Shown here one piece after another: positions 8,076 to 17,430 of a DNA stretch of 64,000 nucleotides (position 1 is the stretch's first letter; each line of letters begins with the position of its first letter). The DNA comes from Thermoplasmata archaeon (lineage in GTDB: Archaea > Thermoplasmatota > Thermoplasmata > Thermoplasmatales > GCA-001856825): the NCBI GenBank assembly GCA_021797855.1, contig JAJZYX010000005.1, forward strand, positions 1 to 64,000, read 5' to 3'. The position numbers and the translations under genes were made by a program. The notes beneath the pieces are model-generated. The model searched no databases, was not told the origin of the DNA, and was given only the letters and a program-made list of their open reading frames with translations.

Positions 8076-8869
8076 AGTCTGTTACGAGGAGCGATTATAT
8101 GCAGGACTTATATGAATTCAGGGAAAAGGGAAACCTGACATCTGCACTGATCATAATCGAGCTGCTGAGGGGCAAGAGAAAGTTAAGGGAGATATCAACA
8201 GACCTCAAAATAACGCCACAGGGAGCATCGGTATATCTGAAGAATCTTCAGAAGAACAATTTCGTTGACTCCGGCAACACACCAACACCAAAGGGAGTAG
8301 CATTCCTCCAGCAGATACTCTCCACGATTTCCCAATTCGTAGAGAATGCTTACGAAGACACTGGAATTATCTCGTCCTGCGAAGCCATTGCCTGGGATGA
8401 CCTTAAAAAAGGTGATAGGGTCAGCCTTTCCATGAAGAAAGGGATCCTTTACGCTAGCAAGAGAATAAGGTCAGGTTCAAACGGCATAGTTGATTTCAAT
8501 GCCAAAAAGGGGGAACCGGTTAGGGTTTCGAATATCGAGGGAATAATCAATCATAAGGTAGGCGAGTTCTACGTAATGTCGGTAGACTTCGATGACCTGA
8601 AAGCCAATGGGGTAAGGAAGCTGAAGAATGTTATAAACAAGAAAAAGGTGGAATATGTTGGAGCCTACGGGGTCCTCGCTTACGAAATGTGCAACCGTGC
8701 CGGTATAAAGACAAGTATTTATGCACCGGTAGAAGGATGCATCGAAGCAGGGGCTAAGGGGCTGACAAGCCTGCTGGTATACTCCCCGGAGATGGCCAGG
8801 TTCTTCTTCCAGAAACTCTCTGCAAACATACATAAGTACAAAATAAATCCCAAATTCGTAGAGATATGA
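8072..8869 (+). CDS. Winged-helix transcriptional regulator with C-terminal ligand-like domain
   Basis: A 265-aa protein. Residues about 15-85 form a winged-helix domain with ALIIIELLRGKRKLREIS followed by a recognition segment (TPQGASVYLKNLQKNNFV). The C-terminal part (about 100-265) is a mixed alpha/beta domain ending in hydrophobic helices and is not assigned. It starts at TTG 8072, overlapping the previous stop (TTGA), or at ATG 8099. Its stop overlaps the top6B start (ATGA). It is a conserved-type archaeal regulator; the target could be its own topoisomerase operon, but no operator is visible. Confidence 0.6.
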   Translation: MKSVTRSDYMQDLYEFREKGNLTSALIIIELLRGKRKLREISTDLKITPQGASVYLKNLQKNNFVDSGNTPTPKGVAFLQQILSTISQFVENAYEDTGIISSCEAIAWDDLKKGDRVSLSMKKGILYASKRIRSGSNGIVDFNAKKGEPVRVSNIEGIINHKVGEFYVMSVDFDDLKANGVRKLKNVINKKKVEYVGAYGVLAYEMCNRAGIKTSIYAPVEGCIEAGAKGLTSLLVYSPEMARFFFQKLSANIHKYKINPKFVEI

Positions 8870-10635
8870 CTGAGTTGGATACGGATAGAAAGGAAGTCAG
8901 CATTTCTGAGTTCTTCGACAAAAACAAGCAGATGCTTGGTTTTGACTCCCCGCAAAAGGCACTCTTCATGACTGTCAAGGAGGCAGTTGACAATTCGCTG
9001 GATGCTTGTGTGGACAGTGGGATTCTTCCTGAAATAACAGTCAAGATTGAGGAGCTTGGAAAAGAAAAATACAGGGTCGAGGTCACGGATAACGGACCGG
9101 GGATAAAAAGGACCGAGGTTGCAAATTCATTCGGTAAGATGCTGTACGGTTCAAGATTCTTCAAGGAGAGGCAGACAAGGGGACAGCAGGGACTCGGCAT
9201 ATCAGCTGCGATACTCTATGCCCAGAAGACGACCGGATTCCCGACTGAGATAATAACAAAGGTTGAGGGAGATATGACGGCATTCCACTTTGTCCTTGAT
9301 ATTGACATAAAGAAGAATTCCCCCCACAAGATCTCTGAGGTGCCCGAAATATGGGACGTAAAGAGTGGCCTTAAGATCATCCTGGTCCTCAAAGGGAAGT
9401 ATGTTGGAGGGAAACAATCGGTCGAGGAATACATCAGGGAGAGTGCGATTGCCAACCCTCATTCCACGTTTCACCTGATACTCCCGGACAAGAGAGTGGA
9501 CATTGAAAGGAGCATAGAAGAGGCTCCACCCATTCCTATAGCGGTCAAACCCCATCCGCACGGAGTCGAGCTTGGAGAGCTAATCTCAATACTCAGGGAA
9601 TTTGAAAACCAGAGCATAGAGGAAGTTCTTGAGGATAAATTCTCCAGGGTAACAAAACAGACGGCGAGGGCAATAGTAGAGCGGTGCAAATTGGGAGGAC
9701 GCAAAATATCAAAGCTTACGAGAGACGATTTTGAAGAGCTTTTGAAGGCGATAAGAGAGACAGAATTCATGGAGCCAAAGAAGGACTGTCTTTCCCCCAT
9801 CGGAGGGGAGGCCCTTTTCAAAAGCGCAATCAATTCCTTCAAGGACTATCACCCCGCTTATTTCTCGCAGGCGGTTGTCCGCGGACCCTTCGTATTTTCC
9901 GGACACCCCTTTCTTGTTGAGGCTATAGCAATTTATGGAGGGGACCTGCCGAAAGAAGAAACGATCAGAGTCCTGAGGTTCGCAAACAGGGTACCGCTAC
10001 TCTACCAGTCTGGAAGCTGTGCAATAACGAGGGCCGTCTCTTCTATTTCGTGGAGTCAGTACGGAATTTCACAACCGGTGAAGGACCAGCTCCCAATAGG
10101 TCCTCTAGTCATTGCAGTACACGTAGCAAGCACAAAGGTCCCATTTACCTCGGAGGCAAAGGAAGCTATTGCCCCAGTTCCAGAAATAATGGATGCTCTT
10201 GACATCCTCTTGAAAGGGGTAGCAAGGCAGATAAAGACCATGAGGAAGAAGGAGGCCCACAAGAGTCAGGTTGCCGAGAAATTTTCACTCATAGAGCAGA
10301 TACTGCCAGAGATAGCTGCCAAGAGCTCCAAGATTCTAAAGGTAGAGCCTCCGGACATTACGCCGATAATATCAAAGGTGATGGGCGTAGTAGCCTTCAG
10401 GGAAGTGGAGGGGGAGCTATTTGCTGAAAATTACACTGAGAAGACCCATTCGTTCAAGGTGGTACTGAAGGGGGAAGGGACATTCACGGAGACTGTCAAG
10501 AACCTGAAACCATTTCAGAAAGTTAAGCTGAAATTCCCGAAAGAGGTGGTCAGCTCTTCGGAAATATATGCCGATCTTCCAGAACCGGTCCTCCTAGGGG
10601 CGTACACACTACCAAAGGTGTTTAGCGATGAATGA
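8866..10635 (+). CDS. top6B: DNA topoisomerase VI subunit B
   Basis: The ATPase subunit of the type IIB topoisomerase that relaxes and decatenates DNA. The GHKL motifs are clear: VKEAVDNSLDAC (about 37-48), VTDNGPGI (about 74-81) and RGQQGLGISAA (about 106-116). The helix-two-turn-helix region (about 250-300, TARAIVERCKLGGRKIS) and the transducer domain follow. At 589 aa it is somewhat longer than the roughly 530 aa typical of Sulfolobus. It overlaps both the upstream regulator (4 bp) and top6A (8 bp), so subunits A and B are co-translated. Its presence argues against a classical Thermoplasmatales genome, where gyrase replaces Topo VI. Confidence 0.93.
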   Translation: MTELDTDRKEVSISEFFDKNKQMLGFDSPQKALFMTVKEAVDNSLDACVDSGILPEITVKIEELGKEKYRVEVTDNGPGIKRTEVANSFGKMLYGSRFFKERQTRGQQGLGISAAILYAQKTTGFPTEIITKVEGDMTAFHFVLDIDIKKNSPHKISEVPEIWDVKSGLKIILVLKGKYVGGKQSVEEYIRESAIANPHSTFHLILPDKRVDIERSIEEAPPIPIAVKPHPHGVELGELISILREFENQSIEEVLEDKFSRVTKQTARAIVERCKLGGRKISKLTRDDFEELLKAIRETEFMEPKKDCLSPIGGEALFKSAINSFKDYHPAYFSQAVVRGPFVFSGHPFLVEAIAIYGGDLPKEETIRVLRFANRVPLLYQSGSCAITRAVSSISWSQYGISQPVKDQLPIGPLVIAVHVASTKVPFTSEAKEAIAPVPEIMDALDILLKGVARQIKTMRKKEAHKSQVAEKFSLIEQILPEIAAKSSKILKVEPPDITPIISKVMGVVAFREVEGELFAENYTEKTHSFKVVLKGEGTFTETVKNLKPFQKVKLKFPKEVVSSSEIYADLPEPVLLGAYTLPKVFSDE

Positions 10636-11698
10636 AAAACTTGAAAGGATAGTCAGGGAAATATACAAGGAGATGAGCGAAGGAAAGGTCCCTAAGGTGG
10701 AACTGAAGTCAAGGAACAAGGAGAACATACTGTTTGATCCGAAGACATCAGTCTGGAAATACGGGGACAACACGGTAAAGAGATACGCTTCAAAGGCAGC
10801 GTCAGCAAAGAGCATTCTGAAGATGCTATACATCATAGACTTCGTAGACGAGATGTCGACCGGGCAGAAGACTTCGACCCTGAGGGAGATGTATTACATA
10901 TCGGAAGGCTGGAACCTAGGAAAGTTTGAAAGTCAGGATGAGTCGGACCTGATGGTTGAAGATCTCGAGGTTATGACAAACTACCTGAGGGAGGAGATGA
11001 GGCTGCGTCCTGAAGAAAGCGGAGCTTCAGTGATAGGTAACCTCACCCTTACGGAACTGAACAGGAAAGGGGAGAAGAAGAGGATAAACTGCAGGGACGA
11101 TGTCGGGGACAGCGGATATACGATACCATACAACGTCGAGAAGGAGAAGGTGGAACTCATCTCCGCTGATGTTGATTTCGTGCTGGCAATAGAGACAGGA
11201 GGTATGTTCGACAGGCTTGTTGAGAACAGATTTGACGAGAAGATGAGAGCTCTCCTCGTTCACATGAAGGGACAGCCGTCCAGGTCGACGAAGAGACTGC
11301 TAAACAGGCTGAACAGGGAAATGGACCTGCCGATAGTGGTGTTCACAGACGGGGACCCTTGGAGCTTCAGGATTTTTGCTTCAGTTGCCTATGGAGCAAT
11401 TAAGACGGCCCACATATCAGACATCCTAGCCACTCCGACTTCAGAATTTATAGGAATAACAGCGAGCGACATTCTCAGGTATGACCTTCCAACGGACAAA
11501 CTGACTGAGAAGGATGTTGAGGCCCTGCATGCGGAACTTGAGGACCCCAGGTTCAATATCCCCTTCTGGAAGGGGGAGATTGAGACCATGCTTAAACTCG
11601 GAAAGAAGGCAGAGCAGCAGGCGCTTGCGAAGTATGGTCTAGATTTTGTAACCGACACCTACCTTCCCGAGAAACTAAAAGAATATGGCATAATATGA
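10628..11698 (+). CDS. top6A: DNA topoisomerase VI subunit A (Spo11-like)
   Basis: The DNA-cleaving subunit, 356 aa. The winged-helix (CAP) domain contains [10 protein letters not shown] with the catalytic tyrosine, most likely Tyr90. The Toprim domain has the conserved Glu in [11 protein letters not shown] and the metal-binding acidic residues in [13 protein letters not shown]. It is preceded by overlapping top6B and followed by an MFS gene whose ATG overlaps its stop. Confidence 0.93.
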   Translation: MNEKLERIVREIYKEMSEGKVPKVELKSRNKENILFDPKTSVWKYGDNTVKRYASKAASAKSILKMLYIIDFVDEMSTGQKTSTLREMYYISEGWNLGKFESQDESDLMVEDLEVMTNYLREEMRLRPEESGASVIGNLTLTELNRKGEKKRINCRDDVGDSGYTIPYNVEKEKVELISADVDFVLAIETGGMFDRLVENRFDEKMRALLVHMKGQPSRSTKRLLNRLNREMDLPIVVFTDGDPWSFRIFASVAYGAIKTAHISDILATPTSEFIGITASDILRYDLPTDKLTEKDVEALHAELEDPRFNIPFWKGEIETMLKLGKKAEQQALAKYGLDFVTDTYLPEKLKEYGII

Positions 11699-12849
11699 AT
11701 GGCAGAACGGCTGCGATAATATTCGGGGCACTTGGAGGGTTCCTGGCTCTAGGCGACAGATATGTCATGTCGACCCTTTACAATCAACTGATGACAAACT
11801 ACTTCCTCAAATCCACAGTTGTTTTTTCCATTCTTTTTTCATCATTCTACGTAGGTTACACGATATTCCAGCTCCCCGGTGGAAGGGTGGCCCAGAGATT
11901 TGGGCCTTCAAAGATTATGGGAATTTCCCTCATACTCTGGTCGGCCTTCTTCTTTATCCTTCCGATGATAAGATCGTTCACCGCAGCCGTGATTATATCA
12001 TTCCTGATGGGTCTGGCGCAGGGACCGGTATTCCCTTCGATCATATTCCTGATCCGGCTCTTTTATAAGGACCGTCAATATGCACGTGCTTCGGGGATCG
12101 TTTCATCGGTTGGCGACCTTGCTCCTGCGGTCATACCGTTCGTAGCCCTCTGGCTTTATTATGAGGGAGTAGGGGTGAACCTTCCGTTCATCTTCTTCGG
12201 CATAATCGGAATTGCCGCTGGAGGGGCACTCCTTTCTTTGAGAGTCGCCTACAAAACCTCTCCGCAGAAAGGAAACTGGTCTTCCCTTTTTGGGAAGAGG
12301 TATCTGATCTTCGGTCTGTCTTTCCTAATCTACGATTATTTCTTCTACGTGATATTCACGTGGTATCCCTACTTCCTGAAGGAAAGGTTTTCAATCCAGT
12401 CCAACAATTTGGTATTTGGTCCCCTCCCTTGGGTGCTGATGGCGGCTGGTTCGCTGCTGTTCGGCACTTTCATGGACAGGATAAACAGGGATTCACTACT
12501 CTCTGAGGTTTCGTACGGTATAATAGCTCTGACACTTGTTGGCATGGCTTTCTCAAGAAATCCGTACTTATTCCTTACGTTTGTGGTGATTTCCCTCTTC
12601 TTTCTCAACCCAATTCTTCTCTCTTCCTGGCGCCTTTCCACCAGATTGGCTGGGGAGGGCAGCTCTTCATTCGTGGCAGGTTGGATGAATTTCTGGGGGA
12701 ACGTAGGGGGGATCGCCGCCCCCGTGATGGTTGCTGCCCTAAATGATAGGTACGGGTTGCCGAGAACCTTCCTACTTTCGGTAACGCTCCCTGTTCTTGG
12801 TTTGATTTCATGGGCGGTGATGTCAAGGTGGGAAAACAATGAGGCATGA
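11695..12849 (+). CDS. MFS transporter
   Basis: A 384-aa major facilitator with about 12 hydrophobic segments. FQLPGGRVAQRFGPSKIM after the second segment corresponds to the MFS loop 2-3 motif (GxxxDRxGRR-like). It resembles the anion:cation symporter/hexuronate-type branch, but the substrate cannot be read from sequence. It is translationally coupled to top6A (ATGA overlap) and overlaps the taw2-like gene by 11 bp, so it is an operon member by position rather than function. Confidence 0.75.
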   Translation: MNGRTAAIIFGALGGFLALGDRYVMSTLYNQLMTNYFLKSTVVFSILFSSFYVGYTIFQLPGGRVAQRFGPSKIMGISLILWSAFFFILPMIRSFTAAVIISFLMGLAQGPVFPSIIFLIRLFYKDRQYARASGIVSSVGDLAPAVIPFVALWLYYEGVGVNLPFIFFGIIGIAAGGALLSLRVAYKTSPQKGNWSSLFGKRYLIFGLSFLIYDYFFYVIFTWYPYFLKERFSIQSNNLVFGPLPWVLMAAGSLLFGTFMDRINRDSLLSEVSYGIIALTLVGMAFSRNPYLFLTFVVISLFFLNPILLSSWRLSTRLAGEGSSSFVAGWMNFWGNVGGIAAPVMVAALNDRYGLPRTFLLSVTLPVLGLISWAVMSRWENNEA

Positions 12850-13630
12850 TGCGGTCAGCCTGATTTCCAGCAGACTGAGGATCTCCAAAGAACGGTTCCA
12901 CCAGAATTATGAGATTGTCGGGAGGGCAATGATCGTCAGGGAGGGGAGCGAGTTCATCAGACAGGACCGTTCATTCGCACATCTGCTTCTTTCATCGTTC
13001 AAACTGTGGTCTGTCTACGGGTACAGAGGGGTGGTTGACAGGGAGAGGAAACCTGTAGTGAGGCTCATCGACGGAATCCACACAGACGTCACACACCTGG
13101 AAGATGGAGTAATCTACAGGATGGACCCGGAGAAGGTTATGTTCTCCAAGGGAAACAAGAATGAGCGACACCTGCTGACGAAAATGGCTGAACCTGGCGA
13201 AACAGTTCTTGACATGTTTTCAGGGATCGGCTACTTTTCCATCCCTATCTCGTTCAGAGTAAAGAGGGTATATGCCTGCGAGATAAATCCGGATTCGTTC
13301 CATTACCTCATTGTCAACATTCGGCTGAATGGCGCAAAGAACGTAGTCCCTATGCTTGGCGACTCCTCCGAACTGGGGATGAAGGGAATCGCGGACAGGA
13401 TAATCATGGGTCACTTCGATTCCCCAAAATATCTGGACAATGCGCTGAGGTATCTCAAGGAGAGGGGGAAGATACACATGCACCTCCTTGCAAAGAAAAG
13501 GGGATATGAAAAAGTACTAGAGTCTTACCGAAGTTACGACTTCGTTCATGAAGCAAAAATAAGGAAGGTCAAGAGTTACTCTCCTTCATACGACCACGTG
13601 GCTCTGGATCTAGAGGTGATAAAGCACTAA
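12839..13630 (+). CDS. taw2: Trm5/TYW2-family tRNA-Phe modification enzyme (Taw2-like)
   Basis: A class I SAM-binding enzyme of 263 aa. VMFSKGNKNERHLL (about 100-113) matches the F-S-x-GN-x-x-E-(K/R) motif that separates TYW2/Taw2 from Trm5. The SAM site VLDMFSGIGYFSIP follows (about 122-135). Motif IV reads MGHFDSP rather than the NLP of Trm5, again favouring Taw2, the 3-amino-3-carboxypropyl transferase of wyosine synthesis at position 37 of tRNA-Phe. The protein is shorter at the N-terminus than Trm5. A tRNA-Phe gene with G37 lies in the same window. Trm5 remains the alternative. Confidence 0.65.
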   Translation: MRHDAVSLISSRLRISKERFHQNYEIVGRAMIVREGSEFIRQDRSFAHLLLSSFKLWSVYGYRGVVDRERKPVVRLIDGIHTDVTHLEDGVIYRMDPEKVMFSKGNKNERHLLTKMAEPGETVLDMFSGIGYFSIPISFRVKRVYACEINPDSFHYLIVNIRLNGAKNVVPMLGDSSELGMKGIADRIIMGHFDSPKYLDNALRYLKERGKIHMHLLAKKRGYEKVLESYRSYDFVHEAKIRKVKSYSPSYDHVALDLEVIKH

Positions 13631-13651
13631 TATAATGAATGATTCCAAATC

Positions 13652-14794
13652 ATGCCAAGTATTTATGAGTTGATTAGGAGGCAGGAGGGTATTAGGAGGA
13701 GGGCCCTCCCTCTACAGCCGTCAGAGAATACCATTCCCAGGGAGGCACTCAAAGCACTTTCATCAGACTTTGAACAGAGATATTCCCTTGTCGTAGATTC
13801 CGAGTACAGAGGTCAAAAGATACACAACGCATATGCCGGCGCAAAATACTCGGAGGAGTTGATGAAAGAGGTAGAAAGATTGGCTAAGGTAGTTTTCAGG
13901 TCAGGATTCGCAGATGTGAGACCGATAGCCGGCCATCTTGCTGCCATGCAGGTATTGGGCAACTTACTGGAAAAAGGGGAAAGCTTCCTCTACATTCCGC
14001 TCAACAAGGGAGGGTATGACGGCTACACCCCGGACTACCTCCCCCATCTTCTTGGAATAAGGGGAACGGAAATCCCCATGGATGGATGGAAGATAGATTA
14101 CGAAAGACTCTCTAGAATAAAGGGGCACTTCAAGGCTGTAGTTCTCGGTGCAAGCCTTTTTCTGCATCCTTATGACATAAGGAGGGTAAGAGAGCTTTTC
14201 CCTGATTCACATATACTTTACGACGCTTCCCATGTTTTTGGCCTCCTGGCAACTGACACATTCCAGAAGGATTTCCACGAGGCTGATGTGATATATGGAT
14301 CGACTCACAAGAATTTTCCTGGACCGCAGGGTGGCTTAATTGTCGGAAGAAGGGAGTTAGAAGGGAGGGTCAAGGAGGGGGCTATATGGAAGTATTACGA
14401 TAACTTCCATCTTTCCAGGATTGCGGCACTGGGTATTTCCCTGGAGTACATCCGCAAATCTGATTACGGGAAACGATGCCTTGAAAACAGGAAAGAACTG
14501 GTTACTGCACTCAGGGAAAGAAACATCAGACTATCTAACGAACCAGAAGTATCTGAAAGCGCCATGTTCCTCCTCGGATACGACAACCCCCCTGAGATTT
14601 CACAACGTCTTGAGGAGGCGAACATACTGGTTGACAGCGTCGGGAGGATTGGGGTTAACGAAATAACCATGAGGGGGCTGGGGAAGAAGTACATGAACCT
14701 CGTATCCGAGGCTCTTGAAGAGGGATTGCGGAAGGATGTGAGCAGCGCTAAAAAGACGGTAAAGAAGCTGCTGGAGCAAATGACCTGGCCCTGA
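13652..14794 (+). CDS. glyA: Serine hydroxymethyltransferase-like PLP enzyme
   Basis: A fold-type I PLP enzyme of 380 aa that would interconvert serine and glycine with a pterin one-carbon carrier. LQPSENTIPREAL near the N-terminus matches the SHMT LIASEN region. The PLP lysine lies in STHKNFPGPQGG (about 217-228), equivalent to T(T)HKTLRGPRGG. It is 40-50 residues shorter than usual SHMT, and the substrate loop is divergent, so a related aldolase is possible. It has its own promoter: TATA-like CTAATATAATG inside the end of taw2, about 25 bp before the ATG. GcvT is also encoded in this window. Confidence 0.7.
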   Translation: MPSIYELIRRQEGIRRRALPLQPSENTIPREALKALSSDFEQRYSLVVDSEYRGQKIHNAYAGAKYSEELMKEVERLAKVVFRSGFADVRPIAGHLAAMQVLGNLLEKGESFLYIPLNKGGYDGYTPDYLPHLLGIRGTEIPMDGWKIDYERLSRIKGHFKAVVLGASLFLHPYDIRRVRELFPDSHILYDASHVFGLLATDTFQKDFHEADVIYGSTHKNFPGPQGGLIVGRRELEGRVKEGAIWKYYDNFHLSRIAALGISLEYIRKSDYGKRCLENRKELVTALRERNIRLSNEPEVSESAMFLLGYDNPPEISQRLEEANILVDSVGRIGVNEITMRGLGKKYMNLVSEALEEGLRKDVSSAKKTVKKLLEQMTWP

Positions 14795-14846
14795 CATCAC
14801 TACGGGAGCCGGGGAATATTTTATATTCCAAGGACGTTTTGAAGGG

Positions 14847-16115
14847 ATGTTGAAGAGCTTCGATGTTGTGGTAATAGGTGCAGGGATCACTGGTCTTTCC
14901 TCTGCGTACCATATCAAGAGGATGAAGGACGAGCTGAGGGTAGCGATCGTTGATAAAAAGACGACGTCCTGCCAGGGGAATACTGCCAGGAGCTCATCTG
15001 CATTCAGGAACCTTTTCTCCTCTGAAGTGAACAGGAAGATCACACAATCCACAATTGAATTCTACAGGCACGTTCAATTTGAGCTTGGGTTTGATCTAGG
15101 AATGCACATCAATGGATACCTGTTCTTAGGTGACAACAAATTCCTCGGAAACCCTACCTTCAGGAGATTCGTAGATCAGGGGATGGCAAGATACGTTGAC
15201 GAGGAGTCCCTTTGCAAGGCCGGATTCCGCACCAGACCCAGCGATGACGAAATCGGTCTCATGAACCTTTCAAACATCGAAGGTGGTCTTCTGGGATATG
15301 AGTGCGGGATATTGTCCCCAGAGAAAATATGCGAGTTCTATGTGAGCGAGTTGAGGAAGATGGGTGTTGAGTTCTTCTTCGGGACCGAGGTTTTTCCGCC
15401 CTCCCTGCAGCCTGAGACCAAATTGGATTATCCGGGGGAGCCATTCATCTGGCAGAGGACGACTTTGAAGTCTCTGGAAACAAGCAGTGGTAGTTTCACC
15501 GCTGATACTTTCGTGTTCTGCACTGATGTCTGGACTGACGGACTCCTGGAGAAGATGGGCATAGACGGTCATACCAGGGGCAAGAAGAGGCAGGTGTTCC
15601 AGGTGACAGGCCCGGGTGTCTTGTCACTGCTTCACAACAGCTTCCTAGACGGGGAGGGGCTAATGCCTGTGACCATACTCCCTTCGCACGGGATTGTGCT
15701 AAGACCGGAACCACAGAGCAAATCAATCTGGGTTACCATAGCTGAAGAATACAACAGAGACTTCTCCGTGAATGAGGACACCCAACCGGAACCGGAATTC
15801 TATGAAAGAGGCCTCTTCCCGGTGGTCGTAGCTTACCTGCCTCAGTTCAGGGACTCCAGGGTAACTTCCATGTGGGCCGGCCATTACGCATATAACACTA
15901 TAGACAGGACGCACTACGTGTTTGAAGACAAGAACATAATAGTCGCAACGGGGTCAAGCGGAAGCGGAATCATGAAGGCCGACGCGATAGGAAGGGTCGT
16001 AGCATCGTTGTACTCAGGAAGGAAAAGAACCACTCTGTACGGTGGATATTCAATAGATACCAGCGCCCTGGGAGTGCACGGCAGAAGAGTCAAGGAGGAG
16101 GAGATGGTTATTTAG
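14847..16115 (+). CDS. FAD-dependent amino-acid/2-hydroxyacid oxidoreductase (DAO family)
   Basis: A 422-aa flavoprotein with an N-terminal dinucleotide fold (VVIGAGITGLSSAYH, residues 7-21). The DAO-family C-terminal FAD contact GSSGSGIMKADAIG lies near residue 375. It belongs with glycine/sarcosine oxidase, L-2-hydroxyglutarate oxidase and similar enzymes; the substrate is not determined. ATTTTATATTCC about 25 bp upstream of the ATG predicts a leaderless mRNA. It lies after the SHMT-like gene, so glycine or sarcosine metabolism is a reasonable guess. Confidence 0.7.
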   Translation: MLKSFDVVVIGAGITGLSSAYHIKRMKDELRVAIVDKKTTSCQGNTARSSSAFRNLFSSEVNRKITQSTIEFYRHVQFELGFDLGMHINGYLFLGDNKFLGNPTFRRFVDQGMARYVDEESLCKAGFRTRPSDDEIGLMNLSNIEGGLLGYECGILSPEKICEFYVSELRKMGVEFFFGTEVFPPSLQPETKLDYPGEPFIWQRTTLKSLETSSGSFTADTFVFCTDVWTDGLLEKMGIDGHTRGKKRQVFQVTGPGVLSLLHNSFLDGEGLMPVTILPSHGIVLRPEPQSKSIWVTIAEEYNRDFSVNEDTQPEPEFYERGLFPVVVAYLPQFRDSRVTSMWAGHYAYNTIDRTHYVFEDKNIIVATGSSGSGIMKADAIGRVVASLYSGRKRTTLYGGYSIDTSALGVHGRRVKEEEMVI

Positions 16116-16199
16116 GCAGAGAGTTCGGACGGAACTCAGCGGATAAAAGACATCATCGACATTTCAAAACCTTTTTACGTCAAGATTCGATTTGTGCTC

Positions 16200-17396
16200 A
16201 TGGCAATAAATGCCCCCATAAAAAGAGAATTTTCTGCACTTGCAAGCTCGATGAAACCTTCCGCCATCAGGCTTCTGCTCAAGGTTGCAAATCAGCCGGA
16301 TATCATATCGTTCGGAGGAGGACTACCAAATCCTGAATCCTTCCCCATAGATGATATAAGAAGAATATTTGACGAGCAGATCTCAAGGAACGGAAAGAAG
16401 ATGCTCCAGTACGGTGCGACTGAGGGGCTGGATACCCTCAATGTGGCCCTGTCAAAGATGCTAAGGGATAGGGAGGGTATAAAGTCGGAACCGTCGGATA
16501 TAATCCAGACCACAGGTTCCCAGGAAGCACTTTACATAATAGGAAAGATAATGGCAAATCCTGGAGAGTATGTGATAACTGAGGCGCCAACATACGTAGG
16601 CACGATATCAGCCTTGAGAGGTTCCGGCATAAGGATGATAGGGGTGGAGATGGACCGCTACGGAATGAAGATGGATGCGCTCCGGGAGACCCTGAAGAAA
16701 TATCCAAACCCCAAGTTCATTTATGTCATTCCTAACTTCCAGAATCCCACAGGAATCACGATGAGCATTGAAAGGAGGAAGGAGCTCATTGAGATCGCAA
16801 ACGAAAGGGGAATAATGATCGTGGAGGACAACCCCTATGGAGCCCTTCGTTTTTCCGGACCTCAGATTCCTAACCTGAGGTCAATGGACGGCAACGTTGT
16901 TTACCTTGGAACCTTCTCCAAGGTTCTTTCACCTGGTCTGAGGCTGGGATACGTCGTCTCCCCGCCAGACATAAGAGACAAGATAAACATTGCAAAACAG
17001 GCACTGGACCTTGCTTCAAGCACAGTATCAGAATACATAGCCGAAGGTTACATAACCGGGGGGTACATGGACAAGCAGATACCGAAGATAATAGAGCTTT
17101 ACAAACAGAAGAGGGATCTCATGATAGAATGCTTCCAGAACTACTTTCCGAAAGATGTCGAGTACACGAGACCGAACGGAGGCATGTTCCTGTGGGTAAC
17201 GCGAAAGGGCGCGGACACCGACAAGATGTTTGACGAGGCAGTGAAGCAGAAGGTTCTCTATGTAGTGGGGTCAGCATTCTACCCGGACGAGGACAATCAC
17301 GAGTCGATGAGGCTCAATTTCACCTACAGCTCAAACGAGAATATTGTTGAGGGCGTCAAGAGGCTGGGGAAGCTATTCGAAATCACCGCCAAATAG
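16200..17396 (+). CDS. Class I/II PLP aminotransferase (LysN/aromatic/2-aminoadipate type)
   Basis: A 398-aa aminotransferase of the multi-substrate archaeal branch. Visible features are the GGGLPNPESFP N-terminal segment, PTYVGTISALRGSG, the NFQNPTG motif, VEDNPYG with the cofactor Asp, and the PLP lysine in GTFSKVLSPGLRLGY (near residue 240). Substrates in this branch include aromatic amino acids, 2-aminoadipate, glutamate and alanine; they cannot be separated by eye. The start is at ATG 16200, about 25 bp after CTTTTTACG, in preference to GTG 16194. Confidence 0.85.
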   Translation: MAINAPIKREFSALASSMKPSAIRLLLKVANQPDIISFGGGLPNPESFPIDDIRRIFDEQISRNGKKMLQYGATEGLDTLNVALSKMLRDREGIKSEPSDIIQTTGSQEALYIIGKIMANPGEYVITEAPTYVGTISALRGSGIRMIGVEMDRYGMKMDALRETLKKYPNPKFIYVIPNFQNPTGITMSIERRKELIEIANERGIMIVEDNPYGALRFSGPQIPNLRSMDGNVVYLGTFSKVLSPGLRLGYVVSPPDIRDKINIAKQALDLASSTVSEYIAEGYITGGYMDKQIPKIIELYKQKRDLMIECFQNYFPKDVEYTRPNGGMFLWVTRKGADTDKMFDEAVKQKVLYVVGSAFYPDEDNHESMRLNFTYSSNENIVEGVKRLGKLFEITAK

Positions 17397-17430
17397 ATGC
17401 CGTGAGGATTGATAGGCAACGTTCATCTGG

